Under the pieces are notes generated by a model. That model made no database searches. It was not told the DNA's origin and saw only the letters and a list, made by a program, of their open reading frames with translations. From Candidatus Hydrogenedentota bacterium (GTDB taxonomy: Bacteria; Hydrogenedentota; Hydrogenedentia; Hydrogenedentales; CAILVY01), in contig CAILVY010000170.1 of assembly GCA_903837785.1 (NCBI GenBank), positions 1-44,277 on the forward strand: a DNA stretch of 44,277 nucleotides, given 5' to 3'. Below are positions 1 through 8,890 of this stretch, one piece after another (position 1 is the stretch's first letter; each line of letters opens with the position of its first letter). A program made the position numbers and the translations under genes.

Positions 1-48
1 CCTTCGCCTTCGCCTTCGCCTTCGCCTTCGCCCTCGCCCTCGCCTTCG
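1..48. repeat. Hexanucleotide repeat CCTTCG encoding a (Gly-Glu)n linker
   Basis: Eight consecutive 6-base units of CCTTCG, two of them CCCTCG, occupy bases 1-48. On the minus strand they read GGCGAA/GGCGAG, that is Gly-Glu, in frame with the gene that starts at 656. The array probably continues past the window edge. The T/C variation is synonymous (GAA/GAG). Confidence 0.9.
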
Positions 49-656
49 CCCACCGAACTTGCCAGGCAAAAACTAAGATTCGTATCCCCCATGTCTATGG
101 GGCCATCCATGATTCTCCCGGACAGGTTATCCCCCTGATCCGAAGAAGCCCACCAGAACATGCAATCTGCATCGCCAATACCTTGAACAGAAAACCAGCC
201 ATTACTCAGCGATACGGGAGATGCGAGCGTTACATCAAATACGCCCGGTACGGGACTCTCAGGAATCACTACTTCATTCCACACGACCGCGCCCGGTACT
301 CCTCCGTCATCCTCGTAGAAGGCTACCGCGAACGTATTCGGCGTTCGATCGCACCACTGAAGCATGTCGTCCGTGGTCATTCCCCAAAACCGAAGCGCCG
401 AGATCGGCGACGAAAGCCCGAAGAAGTTCTCGAAGACTGTAACGTCCCACCCTTCGTCACTGCATGACCACGAACAACCCATCGTGCATGCGGACGGCAA
501 CTGGGTGAATAAGCTGTCCGGCAGACATTCGTCGCCCTCCGCATAGCATGAACCGAAAGAACAGGCAACGACTGGCAGGAGTATCAACACGGGAATAATG
601 AAGCCGCTCTGTCGAATACTTGAGATACTCCCCCCGAAGTGGAAAACAGCCTTCAC
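1..656 (-). CDS. Secreted protein with Gly-Glu repeat linker, 3' end outside the window
   Basis: An open frame reads leftward from a GTG at 656-654, preceded by a strong AGGAGG with about 7 bases spacing, and runs off the window at base 1 (218 codons visible). Residues about 20-38 form a hydrophobic signal peptide ending near CSFGSCYA. The next ~140 residues look like a secreted beta-sandwich: an ENFFGLSSPISALRFWG stretch, then FAVAFYEDDGG, NEVVIPES and a DADCMFWWASSDQGDN stretch. This order resembles uncharacterised extracellular domains found in planctomycete-type bacteria. From about residue 203 the chain becomes alternating Gly-Glu, encoded by the hexamer repeat at 1-48. Such linkers usually separate an N-terminal domain from a C-terminal anchoring or dockerin-like module, which would lie beyond the window. 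Function unknown; that it is a real secreted protein is well supported by RBS, signal peptide and coherent composition. Confidence 0.8.
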   Translation of the reverse strand, partial: MKAVFHFGGSISSIRQSGFIIPVLILLPVVACSFGSCYAEGDECLPDSLFTQLPSACTMGCSWSCSDEGWDVTVFENFFGLSSPISALRFWGMTTDDMLQWCDRTPNTFAVAFYEDDGGVPGAVVWNEVVIPESPVPGVFDVTLASPVSLSNGWFSVQGIGDADCMFWWASSDQGDNLSGRIMDGPIDMGDTNLSFCLASSVGEGEGEGEGEGEGEGE

Positions 657-792
657 GCTACAACCTCCTCTTTCTCGCACCCCTCGCGCGACGTGTCGAA
701 ACGTCGTAACAGCATCGTAGCTCAGAATAGCAGGAACGCCGCTTCCTGGCAAGTGGCCCCTCTTCCTCCTCAAAACTCCCCCTGCTCAAATC

Positions 793-3042
793 TTGCCTGA
801 TACCCTCGTTTCAACTATGCTGTCCATCGCCAACATGAGAGATGCGCGTAGCATGCCCAAGCGGAAGCCGCCAGAGTTCAGTCCCCGGGAGGGTGGAAGT
901 CGCCGCCCGGCCCTCAGAATTGCCTTGATCTACGCCCTCTTTGGCGCGATCTGGATTATCGCCTCCGATCGCATCCTTGCCATGCTCGTGCCCGATATCG
1001 GGCGGCTCACCGTGCTCTCCACGTACAAGGGCTGGTTCTATGTGGCCATTACGGCAATCCTCGTCTATCTGCTCGTCTGGCGGCAGCTTCAGCGCCTGTT
1101 GAGCCTCCAACTCCAGTTGCGCACGAAGGACGCGGCGTTTCGACGCTATGTTGAAGGCCTGCCGGTGGGTGTCTTCCGCTCCAGCCTCCAACGGGGCGGG
1201 CGTTTCCTGCTGATCAATCGTGCCACGGCCGAAATGTTCGGCTATGCCTCCGTGGAGGAATTCCTGCAACGGCGCGCGGACGAGTTCTTCGTCTCCCAGG
1301 ATTGCCGGGATCGAATCCTCAAGACGCTGCTCGAACGTCGAAGGATCTTCGGGGAAGCCGTCGCGCTCAGGAAATGCCACGGCGAGCCCATCTGGGTGGC
1401 CCTGACCGCCTCCCTTGTCGAGGATGAGGAAACGGGCGAACGGTATATTGACGGGGTGGTCGTGGATGAGACCGAGCGGCGCCAGACCGAGCAGCAGTTA
1501 CGTCTGCTTTGGCGCGCGCTGAACCAGGCGGACGAGGGAATCATCATCACGGACACGCAGCATGCCATTTTGTACGCCAACCCGGCCTTCGAGCGCATCT
1601 CCGGCTATGAACTCGACGAAGTGATAGGCAAAGACATCGCACTGCTGCGAAGCAACAGGCATGACGGCGCATTCTATGAACAAATCCGCGAAACCGTGGA
1701 ACGTGGGGAATGCTGGCGGGGACAAATCACGCAGCGCCGCAAGGATGGCGCCAATTACGAGGAGGAGGTGAGCATCGCCCCAGTCCTCGACAACGCCGGG
1801 GCCATTACGCATCACGTGCTGATCAGCCGCGACATATCGCATGAGGCCCAGCTCGAACGCCAGCTCCGGCAGGCGCAAAAAATGGAAGCCATCGGCCGCA
1901 TGGCCGGCGGAATCGCCCACGATTTCAACAATATCCTCGCGGCCATCATCGGCTACGCGGATCTGGCGCATATGGACTTGCCCCCGGAACACCCCGTGCA
2001 TGAGTACATCGGCGAGGTACTCACGGCGAGCCGGCGCGCCCGGGATATCGTCCAGCAAATGTTGGCCTTCAGCAGGCAGGCGCAGCAGCGGCCCACCCCG
2101 ATTCGTCCCGCGAAAACCGTCGAGGAGGCCATGATCCTCGTCCGCAGCGCCGTGCCCTCCTCTATCCGCATCGAGACCGACATCGATTCGGACTGTCCCG
2201 CCGTGATGATTGACTCGACGCAGTTGCATCAAGTGGTCATGAACCTCGTGACGAATGCGTGGCAGGCGATCGGAACACAAAACGGCGAACTGCGCGTGGG
2301 GCTGCACGCTGTAACCATCGCGGGTTCAGAGGGGAACGGCAATGCCGATCGGCTCGAGGACGGCGATTACATTTGTCTCAGCGTGAGCGACACGGGGCAA
2401 GGCATGGACAGCGAGACGATGCAGAGAATCTTCGACCCCTACTACACAACCAAAGGCGTCGGCGAAGGGACGGGACTGGGCCTCGCGACCGTGCATGCAA
2501 TTGTCGAAAACAGCGGCGGGGCCATTTTCGTGGACAGTGAGGTGGGCAAGGGCGCCCAATTCCGGATCTACCTTCCGGTCACACTGCAACCCGAGGAGAT
2601 TCCCGACGACAACAACAATATCGAGCCGGGCCAGGGGGAAGGCATCCTGCTGATCGATGATGAATTCGCGGTGCTGAACCCGACCCGCGCTCAATTGGAG
2701 CGCGCCGGTTACCGCGTCAGCTCCTTCACCGACGCCCGCCGTGCCGTGGAATGCCTGCGCGCCAGCCCGGAATCCTTCAGTGTGATCATTACGGACCACA
2801 CGATGCCCGGACTCACCGGCGTGAGCCTGGCCGCCCTCTGCCGCGAGATACGGCCCGATATCCCCATCATCCTTGTGACCGGCCATGGCAATGTTACTGT
2901 GCAACAGGCGGCGCAAGCGGCAGGCATCGCGGAAATCCTGACAAAACCGGTTCGCGTGCAAGAGCTGTGCCGGATTCTGAACCAAATACTCCATCCGGCG
3001 AAGAACGAGGACCGGCGCCCCCCTGATATCGATTCTGCATGA
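793..3042 (+). CDS. Hybrid sensor histidine kinase (2TM-PAS-PAS-HisKA-HATPase-REC)
   Basis: A membrane-bound two-component sensor with a C-terminal receiver. Two transmembrane segments (about residues 40-62 and 78-97) flank a short loop, in the style of the N-terminal domain of many PAS hybrid kinases. PAS-like domains follow at about 115-230 and 235-355. The H-box GRMAGGIAHDFNN has the phospho-acceptor His376. The ATPase domain shows N-box NLVTNAWQAI, G1 DTGQGMD and a GTGLGLATVHAIVE G2 region. The receiver (about 615-740) has the acidic pair IDDE, phospho-acceptor Asp668 in IITDHTMPG and a C-terminal KP. A separate response regulator or phosphotransfer protein must lie elsewhere. The frame opens with TTG at 793 without a clear RBS; ATG at 817, 835 or 856 are alternatives, and 856 (MPKRKPPEF) leaves the usual short basic lead before the first membrane segment. 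Confidence 0.93.
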   Translation: MPDTLVSTMLSIANMRDARSMPKRKPPEFSPREGGSRRPALRIALIYALFGAIWIIASDRILAMLVPDIGRLTVLSTYKGWFYVAITAILVYLLVWRQLQRLLSLQLQLRTKDAAFRRYVEGLPVGVFRSSLQRGGRFLLINRATAEMFGYASVEEFLQRRADEFFVSQDCRDRILKTLLERRRIFGEAVALRKCHGEPIWVALTASLVEDEETGERYIDGVVVDETERRQTEQQLRLLWRALNQADEGIIITDTQHAILYANPAFERISGYELDEVIGKDIALLRSNRHDGAFYEQIRETVERGECWRGQITQRRKDGANYEEEVSIAPVLDNAGAITHHVLISRDISHEAQLERQLRQAQKMEAIGRMAGGIAHDFNNILAAIIGYADLAHMDLPPEHPVHEYIGEVLTASRRARDIVQQMLAFSRQAQQRPTPIRPAKTVEEAMILVRSAVPSSIRIETDIDSDCPAVMIDSTQLHQVVMNLVTNAWQAIGTQNGELRVGLHAVTIAGSEGNGNADRLEDGDYICLSVSDTGQGMDSETMQRIFDPYYTTKGVGEGTGLGLATVHAIVENSGGAIFVDSEVGKGAQFRIYLPVTLQPEEIPDDNNNIEPGQGEGILLIDDEFAVLNPTRAQLERAGYRVSSFTDARRAVECLRASPESFSVIITDHTMPGLTGVSLAALCREIRPDIPIILVTGHGNVTVQQAAQAAGIAEILTKPVRVQELCRILNQILHPAKNEDRRPPDIDSA

Positions 3043-3113
3043 AATCCCCTTTGGGCGGTGTTTAGAGAACAGGCAAGAGTTCATCAGGCGCAACCGGTTC
3101 AGGAGGGCATCCC

Positions 3114-3740
3114 GTGAAAGCATTTGCCGAGAACAACATCCATTGGCTGGGACACGACTGTTTCAGGCTGGCCGGAGACAAGGTCATTTGCATCGACCCC
3201 TACGAACTCAAGGAGGAACACAGGGCCGACATCATCTGCATCACCCACGAACATTTCGATCATTGCTCGCCGGACGATCTGAAGAAAGCCCGGGGAAAAG
3301 ACACGATTGTCGTTGCGCCGGAGGACTGCCTGAAAAAGTTGACCGGGAACAAGCGACCCATTCGGGCCGGAGAGACACTCCGTATTGACGGCATCGAGAT
3401 CGAGGCCGTGCCCGCCTACAACATCAACAAGGACTTTCACCCCCGGAAGAACGGCTGGGTCGGCTACATCATCACGATGAATCAGGTCCGGATCTACCAC
3501 GCCGGAGACACGGACCATATCCCCGAGATGAAGAATATCCGCGCAGACATCGCGCTGCTCCCCGTGTCCGGAACGTACGTCATGACCGCCGAGGAGGCCG
3601 CGCGCGCCGCACTGGATATCCGGCCCAAGATCGCCATCCCCATGCACTACGGCAGCATCGTCGGTGACAGCACGGACGCCGAGCGATTCCGCGATCTGCT
3701 CGCGGGCAAAGTGGAGGTTATTATCAAGCCTCGTGAGTAG
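3114..3740 (+). CDS. Metallo-beta-lactamase-fold metal-dependent hydrolase (UlaG/UPF0173-like)
   Basis: A 208-residue cytoplasmic protein starting at GTG 3114 with AGGAGG 6-7 bases upstream. The metal-binding signature ITHEHFDH (His45-x-His47-x-Asp49-His50) is complete. It is followed by YHAGDTDHIPEM (third metal site) and IPMHYGS near the C-terminus, the order seen in the small UlaG/YtkL (UPF0173) type of the superfamily. The family hydrolyses lactones or phosphodiester-like bonds with two divalent metals; the substrate cannot be told. It lies 71 bases after the hybrid kinase in the same direction, without an obvious terminator between, so co-transcription is possible but a functional link is not implied. 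Confidence 0.88.
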   Translation: MKAFAENNIHWLGHDCFRLAGDKVICIDPYELKEEHRADIICITHEHFDHCSPDDLKKARGKDTIVVAPEDCLKKLTGNKRPIRAGETLRIDGIEIEAVPAYNINKDFHPRKNGWVGYIITMNQVRIYHAGDTDHIPEMKNIRADIALLPVSGTYVMTAEEAARAALDIRPKIAIPMHYGSIVGDSTDAERFRDLLAGKVEVIIKPRE

Positions 3741-3855
3741 CGCATGGGGTTTCCCCGGCGGCGGAAGTCGCCCGAAAGGCTTCCAGAAATCGACGGCCGC
3801 GCGTCCTGCCTCAAGAGATCGAACACTACACACCCATGGAAAGGCAGTCGTATTC

Positions 3856-5115
3856 ATGTCCTCATCCCGCGTGTGCCGCACTTCCCTGTTGGCAATGTGC
3901 CTTGTCTCCGGCCTCTTTCCCGCGCCGGCGGCCGTCATTGCGCAGCCGCTCGATGCATCAACGCTCCGCGGCAAAATCCTGTGCGGTTATCAGGGGTGGT
4001 TCCGATGCCCGAAAGACCGTGCGGACATGGGCTGGATTCATTGGAGCGGCGATCCGATGCGCATTGCCCCGGAAACGCTCACGTTCGAAATGTGGCCGGA
4101 GATGTCGGAATGCACGCCCGAAGAGCGCTTCCCCGCGCCAGGCTTCACCCATCCGGATGGAAGTCCCGCCGCACTCTTCAGCGCGGAACACCCGAAAACC
4201 GTGCAGCGCCATTTCGAGTGGATGGCCAGCTACGGAATACACGGCGTGTGGCTCCAGCACTTCGTCGTGGATCTGCCCGGCGGCCCCAACGAGAACCGCT
4301 ACCCCTCGCGGATGCGGGTACTTGAAAATGTGCGCCGCGCCGCGCAACAGACCGGACGCGTCTGGGCGCTGGCGTTCGACATGGCCGCCATGCCGCAGCA
4401 GGCGCTCTTTGACGTCATGACGTCGGAATGGAAACGGCTCACAGACGCGGGAATCCCCAACAACCCCCGCTATCTACATCACGGCGGGAAACCGGTTCTG
4501 ATGCTTTGGGGATTCTATCGCGGGCAAAACATCACTCCGGACCTCGCCAACCGCCTCATCGATTTCTTCAAGAACGATCCGAAATACGGCGTCTTCCTGG
4601 CGGGCGGCTGCGAATGGGAATGGCGCACGGAGAAGGAACCGGGCTGGGCGCCCTTCCTGCGCCGCTTCGACGCCATCAGCCCGTGGAATGTCGGCAACTA
4701 TTCACTCGACGCCACAGGGGGCAAATGGGCCTCCACCGGATACTGGAAAGAGGACATAGAAGAAGCGCGCCGTACGGGCATGCTCTACATTCCCGTCTTC
4801 TACCCTGGGTTCAGTTGGGACAATCTGCAGCGATTGCCGGCGGGCCAATCGAATATCCCGCGCCAGGGCGGCAAGTTCTTCTGGAGACAATTCCAGACCG
4901 CCGCCCAACTCGGGCTCGACATGGGCTATGTGGCCATGTTCGATGAGGTGGACGAGGGCACCGCCATCTTCAAAGTCAGCGACACTCCGCCCACACAGGC
5001 ACACTTCGTAACCTACGACGGCTTGCCGTCCGATCACTACCTCTGGCTCGCGGGCGAAGGAGCCCGGATGCTCCTTCGCCAACGCGAGATCACGGAGGCA
5101 TTGCCCACGCGATAA
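3856..5115 (+). CDS. Secreted glycoside hydrolase, GH71/GH99-like
   Basis: A 419-residue secreted protein. The start at ATG 3856 is chosen because it gives a classical signal peptide (MSSSRVCRTSLLAMCLVSG, then an Ala-rich cleavage region); the longer open frame upstream overlaps the previous gene. The mature part opens with LRGKILCGYQGWFRCP and MGWIHWSG, typical of bacterial GH71/GH99-like barrel proteins. Further family features are YGIHGVWLQHFVVD (strand 2), VWALAFDMA, GGKPVLMLWGFYRG, DAISPWNVGNYS and YVAMFDEVDEGTAIFK, whose Glu/Asp residues are candidate catalytic acids. GH99 enzymes are endo-acting on alpha-mannosides and GH71 on alpha-1,3-glucan; the substrate here is undetermined. It converges with the M56 gene, 35 bases apart. 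Confidence 0.82.
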   Translation: MSSSRVCRTSLLAMCLVSGLFPAPAAVIAQPLDASTLRGKILCGYQGWFRCPKDRADMGWIHWSGDPMRIAPETLTFEMWPEMSECTPEERFPAPGFTHPDGSPAALFSAEHPKTVQRHFEWMASYGIHGVWLQHFVVDLPGGPNENRYPSRMRVLENVRRAAQQTGRVWALAFDMAAMPQQALFDVMTSEWKRLTDAGIPNNPRYLHHGGKPVLMLWGFYRGQNITPDLANRLIDFFKNDPKYGVFLAGGCEWEWRTEKEPGWAPFLRRFDAISPWNVGNYSLDATGGKWASTGYWKEDIEEARRTGMLYIPVFYPGFSWDNLQRLPAGQSNIPRQGGKFFWRQFQTAAQLGLDMGYVAMFDEVDEGTAIFKVSDTPPTQAHFVTYDGLPSDHYLWLAGEGARMLLRQREITEALPTR

Positions 5116-5150
5116 CGCTTCCCTCGAATTCCGTCGAAACCTCTGCCGCG

Positions 5151-8100
5151 TCACTTGCCCGGGTTCAAGCGCGATCGGGCCGGATCGCTCGGGTCAACGC
5201 CCGCCGTACGGCCCAGTGTCGTGTTGCACTTGGACGCGCTTGCATCAAGCACCTCCTGCCCCTCTTCGTCGAAGTTCCACAAGGCCACGAGCCCTTCTTC
5301 GTCGCCGCGTAGTCCGTTCTTGAACTCCGCCTGGATGTCGCCGGCCGTGCGGGCCACCCGCCACACGCTCACTTGATCAATGGCGCCCTTGTAGAATCCC
5401 CAGCCGCCCCAGGCGCCGCTGTCAATCGACCCGATCTCGTTGTACATTCCCGAGGTCGGATACTGAACGGAGGGCGGCGCCGCGGCCTCCGCCGCCAACT
5501 TGCCGTCCTTGTAGAGCAGCAGCTTCCGGGCCTTGCCGTCGCACACGCCCGTCCACAAGTGCCAACCCGATTCGAGCGGCGAGCCCGTGATGACTTTGCC
5601 CTCTTCTCCCCCGCTCCCGCCGAACATCAGAAAATTCATCCTGTTGTCATTCACCAGAAGCTGGCATGGATCGTGCGCGCGCTGCTGATCGCCGCGGATG
5701 TACAGCGGCGACTCGCCACATTCCGGCGCCACATTGGCCCACGCCGAAACACTGAAATCGTTGTTGAGGTCGAGCGCGGGCATGGACGGGAAGTGGATAA
5801 GATCGTCCGTGCCGTCAAAACGGAGATAGCCGTTCTGCGGCCCTTTTGCGCCCTCGGGAACCGATTCCGAAAGCTGAAGGGTCCCGGGAGAAGCCGCCTG
5901 ACTGTCGCCCGGCGGCGTCCAAGGCTTGAGCTGCGTCACATCGATTGGCGGCTGTTTGCCCCCATCATTCCACCACTTCGCCCACGCCTGCTTGTCCACG
6001 CCGAAGTTCTGGCCCGTGAGCCGCACGAGCGACGCGCGCGCCCACATGCGCGTGTTCTGGTTGCCGTGGTCCACCAGCGGCACGAGCACCGGAACGCCCG
6101 ACTCATCATCCAGCCGTCCGAGCGCCGCCACGGCCATCCACTTGGCACGGCAGTCATAATCGCTGTCGTCGCGGTGATACGCCGCCGCCTTGATGACCCC
6201 GGGCAACAGGCGCTTGTCTTTGAGCGCCCCCGCATCCGCCAAGGCCGTGCAGAGATGACGGCCGTAATCGCTTTTCAGGACTTCCTCCGTATAGAGAACC
6301 TTCTTCTCCCGTTCTTCAGGACTCAATCTGTCAAACGTGTTCGCCGCCTTCCACAAGGTTCCGCCTCGCCCGAAAGTACTGGCCGTCCAACGAATGTACT
6401 CCTGCACATCCGCATCCGCCTTCAAATAGTGCTCCTGAATTTCCTGTTCAATTGCCGCTCCGCCCTCTGCGCTCTTGGGCGATTCCTGCGCCGTATTGTT
6501 CTTCATCCGTTCTTCCGATTGGCGGGACGCCCATTCGAGAACGGCCGGCGCAATGGCGGAATCCGGCCCGGCCGCATTGGCCCACTTTGTCCACGCCGCC
6601 TTGTCCGCGCCGAACGATTGCCCGCTCAGACGCACCAGCGACGCCTGCGCCCAGAGGCGAACGTTCTTGTTGTAATGATCCAGCAGCGGCACAAGCACCG
6701 GGACCGCCCGCTTGTCGCCGATTCGGCCCAACGCAACGACGGCCATCCATTTCGAGCGGTTGTCCTGTCCGCCCTCCTGCATGTGCCACGCCACTTTCAC
6801 GAGGCCCGGCAGCAATTCCGGTGCTCGCAAGGCGCCGGCCTCGGCGATGGCGCTGTAAGCGTTCAGGGCATCCGCCCCTTCCAGAGCCTCCCTCAGACCC
6901 TTCAGCTTGGCCGCACGCTCTTCTGCGGAAAGCTTCGCAAACGCATCTTCCGGCAGCCAGAGACCCTGCGGCCCAAAATGTTCCGCGGTCCATCGGACAA
7001 AATCCTTCACTTCGGCGCTGGCCGGAGCATAACTCCGTTCGATTTCCGCGTTGATGGACTCCGCCGCATCCGCGGCGGAGGCAGTAGTCCAGATGCCCAT
7101 GGGCAGCAGCAGTGCTGAGAGCAGCAGCAGCAGCGCCACGGCACGCTTCGTCACGCGCCTCGGCCGCCCCAGGTCTGATACCGAACGGATCCGCTGCAGC
7201 AGGTTGTCGGCAATCTCGAGCAGGCCGAGCAAGCCGGCTCCGGCCGGGACGCCGCCGTCAAACGCTTCCGCCACGCGCAAAATGGTCGCGGCGTAGGTTC
7301 TGCCCTCTTGACGGGTAATGTAAAGCACTTTGTCATCGCACGCCATTTCCCGTTCCCTCCTCAAGTTCAGGTTGGCCAGCCATACGGCCGGATGGAACCA
7401 GTAGATGCACAACAACAATGACGCCACCCAGCCCAATTCAATATCGCGGCGTTTCACATGCGCCAATTCATGACACAAAAGATCTTTGATTTGCTCGTGC
7501 GTCAATGCCTCGATCAACCCATCCGGAACCAGCACCACCGGACACCGCAGCAGCAACACCGCCGGAACACGGAGCTGCGGCGTGGACCGAATCTCGAAAT
7601 GGCGGCGTAGCCCCAGGCGTTCCGCCTGCGCTTGCGCTATGGCAAGCAACGGCCCCTGCAACGGGACGGAATTCTCCATGACGCGCCTGCTGTAACGGCG
7701 GAATTGGACGGCCATCATGATCATCATTGACAGCCCCACGGCCGCCCAAACGATCAGGGCCAATCGTGCAACCCGATGAAACGGCGCAGTGTCCACGGCG
7801 TCACGTGCTGATTCCGGGATAGGGGGTGAAGACGAGAACGAATTTTCCGGGAGTGCCACCACGTCTTCCGGAAAAGACGCCGCCGTCTCGGGAATCCGGG
7901 CGGCCAAAGGAGCGCCCGGATGCACGGGCGCCGAAGCGCGCGGCAATCTCGGCACAGGCGCGGGCCACGGCGGCGCGATGGGCATGCCCGCACTTACGTA
8001 CGCGTAAGAGAAGAGGTTGGCGACCGACCATGGGACCGCGAGACTGGGTGGAACCACGAGCTTCACGAAAACCAAGAGCCAGAGTCCATAGCGGAACGCG

Positions 8101-8234
8101 GCGCTGGTTTTGGGCAGCAGCTTCGATGCCGCCCAGACGATCCCGGCAAGTACCGCCACCTGCCACGCAATGCCCATCATCCACGCTGCCCACCCTTGGG
8201 CAAACCACTGCCACCCAGACGCTCCCCAGCCCAT
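5151..8234 (-). CDS. M56 (BlaR1-like) membrane metallopeptidase fused to two HEAT modules and a LamG domain
   Basis: A 1027-residue fusion. The N-terminal ~370 residues are an M56 peptidase: membrane helices at about 15-35, 45-65 and 155-175, the zinc motif HELAH at 255-259 followed by VKRRD, then another helix and REREMACDD with the third zinc-ligand candidate. A further membrane helix lies near 370-390. Residues about 397-590 and 598-790 are two copies of one HEAT-like module (each with KWMAV, ALGR, VPVLVPL and WAKW/WTKW landmarks). Residues about 798-1015 form a LamG/concanavalin-like jelly roll (YLRFDGTDDLIHFP to GLVALWNFDEEG). In BlaR1/MecR1, ligand binding outside triggers this protease and removes the BlaI repressor. 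Here the penicillin-binding sensor is replaced by HEAT plus LamG, so the signal is probably not a beta-lactam. It starts 2 bases after the stop of the BlaI gene. Confidence 0.9.
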   Translation of the reverse strand: MGWGASGWQWFAQGWAAWMMGIAWQVAVLAGIVWAASKLLPKTSAAFRYGLWLLVFVKLVVPPSLAVPWSVANLFSYAYVSAGMPIAPPWPAPVPRLPRASAPVHPGAPLAARIPETAASFPEDVVALPENSFSSSPPIPESARDAVDTAPFHRVARLALIVWAAVGLSMMIMMAVQFRRYSRRVMENSVPLQGPLLAIAQAQAERLGLRRHFEIRSTPQLRVPAVLLLRCPVVLVPDGLIEALTHEQIKDLLCHELAHVKRRDIELGWVASLLLCIYWFHPAVWLANLNLRREREMACDDKVLYITRQEGRTYAATILRVAEAFDGGVPAGAGLLGLLEIADNLLQRIRSVSDLGRPRRVTKRAVALLLLLSALLLPMGIWTTASAADAAESINAEIERSYAPASAEVKDFVRWTAEHFGPQGLWLPEDAFAKLSAEERAAKLKGLREALEGADALNAYSAIAEAGALRAPELLPGLVKVAWHMQEGGQDNRSKWMAVVALGRIGDKRAVPVLVPLLDHYNKNVRLWAQASLVRLSGQSFGADKAAWTKWANAAGPDSAIAPAVLEWASRQSEERMKNNTAQESPKSAEGGAAIEQEIQEHYLKADADVQEYIRWTASTFGRGGTLWKAANTFDRLSPEEREKKVLYTEEVLKSDYGRHLCTALADAGALKDKRLLPGVIKAAAYHRDDSDYDCRAKWMAVAALGRLDDESGVPVLVPLVDHGNQNTRMWARASLVRLTGQNFGVDKQAWAKWWNDGGKQPPIDVTQLKPWTPPGDSQAASPGTLQLSESVPEGAKGPQNGYLRFDGTDDLIHFPSMPALDLNNDFSVSAWANVAPECGESPLYIRGDQQRAHDPCQLLVNDNRMNFLMFGGSGGEEGKVITGSPLESGWHLWTGVCDGKARKLLLYKDGKLAAEAAAPPSVQYPTSGMYNEIGSIDSGAWGGWGFYKGAIDQVSVWRVARTAGDIQAEFKNGLRGDEEGLVALWNFDEEGQEVLDASASKCNTTLGRTAGVDPSDPARSRLNPGK

Positions 8235-8236
8235 GA

Positions 8237-8647
8237 TTACGGCCTCCGCTTGCCCGAGGTTTCCCGGTTCAACCGCTCCAACTCACGCCGGAGCACCTGA
8301 AGCTCCTCCGCACTCACGTTCTCAACGAATTGCGCGAAAAAGGGCGTCAGCGCGCCGTCGAATACCCGCTGAATAAACGTCCCGGTCGCCTCGCGCGCCA
8401 TCTCCGCCCGCGTATACTCGGCCCGATACAGATAGGAATTCCCAATCTGATCGTAGGCAATCGCCCCCTTCTTCACGAGCCGGGCCAGCATCGTCTTCAC
8501 GGTCTTGTACGCCCAGCCAAACTCATCGGGCACCTTGCTGTAGATGTCCCGCGCCGCAAGCGGCCCGTGTTCCCACAGCGGCTTCATGACTTCCCATTCC
8601 ATCTCCGAGAGCCGGGGCCCGGGCCCCACGCGGCCTTTATCTTCCAT
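8237..8647 (-). CDS. BlaI/MecI/CopY-family transcriptional repressor
   Basis: A 136-residue winged-helix repressor. LSEMEWEVMKPLWEHGP and ARDIYSKV form the first helices, then YKTVKTMLARLVKKGAI is the recognition helix and wing, and the C-terminal helices (FIQRVFDGALTPFFAQF, LQVLRRELERLN) are the dimerisation part. Length and order match BlaI/MecI. Such proteins bind TACA/TGTA dyads and are cut or released when the partner M56 protease is activated. Its partner is the next gene, only 2 bases downstream, which suggests translational coupling. A dyad within its own promoter (8669-8704) indicates autorepression of the two-gene operon. Confident in family; the inducing signal is unknown. Confidence 0.95.
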   Translation of the reverse strand: MEDKGRVGPGPRLSEMEWEVMKPLWEHGPLAARDIYSKVPDEFGWAYKTVKTMLARLVKKGAIAYDQIGNSYLYRAEYTRAEMAREATGTFIQRVFDGALTPFFAQFVENVSAEELQVLRRELERLNRETSGKRRP

Positions 8648-8668
8648 TGCGCACAGCCTCCATCGATT

Positions 8669-8712
8669 GCCTACATGTTCGGATTATAGACTACATGTGT
8701 AGGCATTGTCAA
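8669..8712 (-). promoter_or_regulatory. Sigma-70-type promoter with BlaI-like operator dyad
   Basis: On the minus strand TTGACA (8712-8707) and TATAAT (8688-8683) are both perfect hexamers, 18 bases apart. The spacer contains CTACATGTGTAG (8691-8702), whose arms CTACA/TGTAG pair, and a second CTACATG lies at 8671-8677 near the expected transcription start. The ends GCCTAC and GTAGGC (8669 and 8704) also make a wider dyad. BlaI/MecI operators are TACA..TGTA dyads covering the promoter, so this is the likely autoregulated promoter of the blaI-M56 operon. Confidence 0.85.
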
Positions 8713-8890
8713 GCCCAAGAACTCCACCCGCGCCCGACCCCGCCAAAACGGACGCCAGTCCGGACCTCTGACCGCCACCGGCGTTCAGCGGACCGCTTTG
8801 CATGCGCGGGGGGGCGGACGTTATGCTCCAGCGTATCAGGCCAGACGCCACGCTCGGACGATGGCTATGGCAACGGAAAGCTAGGCTGCA

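Noticed and set aside
1..48. Possible CRISPR or VNTR start
   Set aside because: Units are 6 bases without spacers and are in frame as Gly-Glu codons of a gene with RBS and signal peptide.
3664..3855. Extended N-terminus of the GH71/99-like protein
   Set aside because: It overlaps the end of the metallo-hydrolase gene in another frame, and the signal peptide begins only at ATG 3856.
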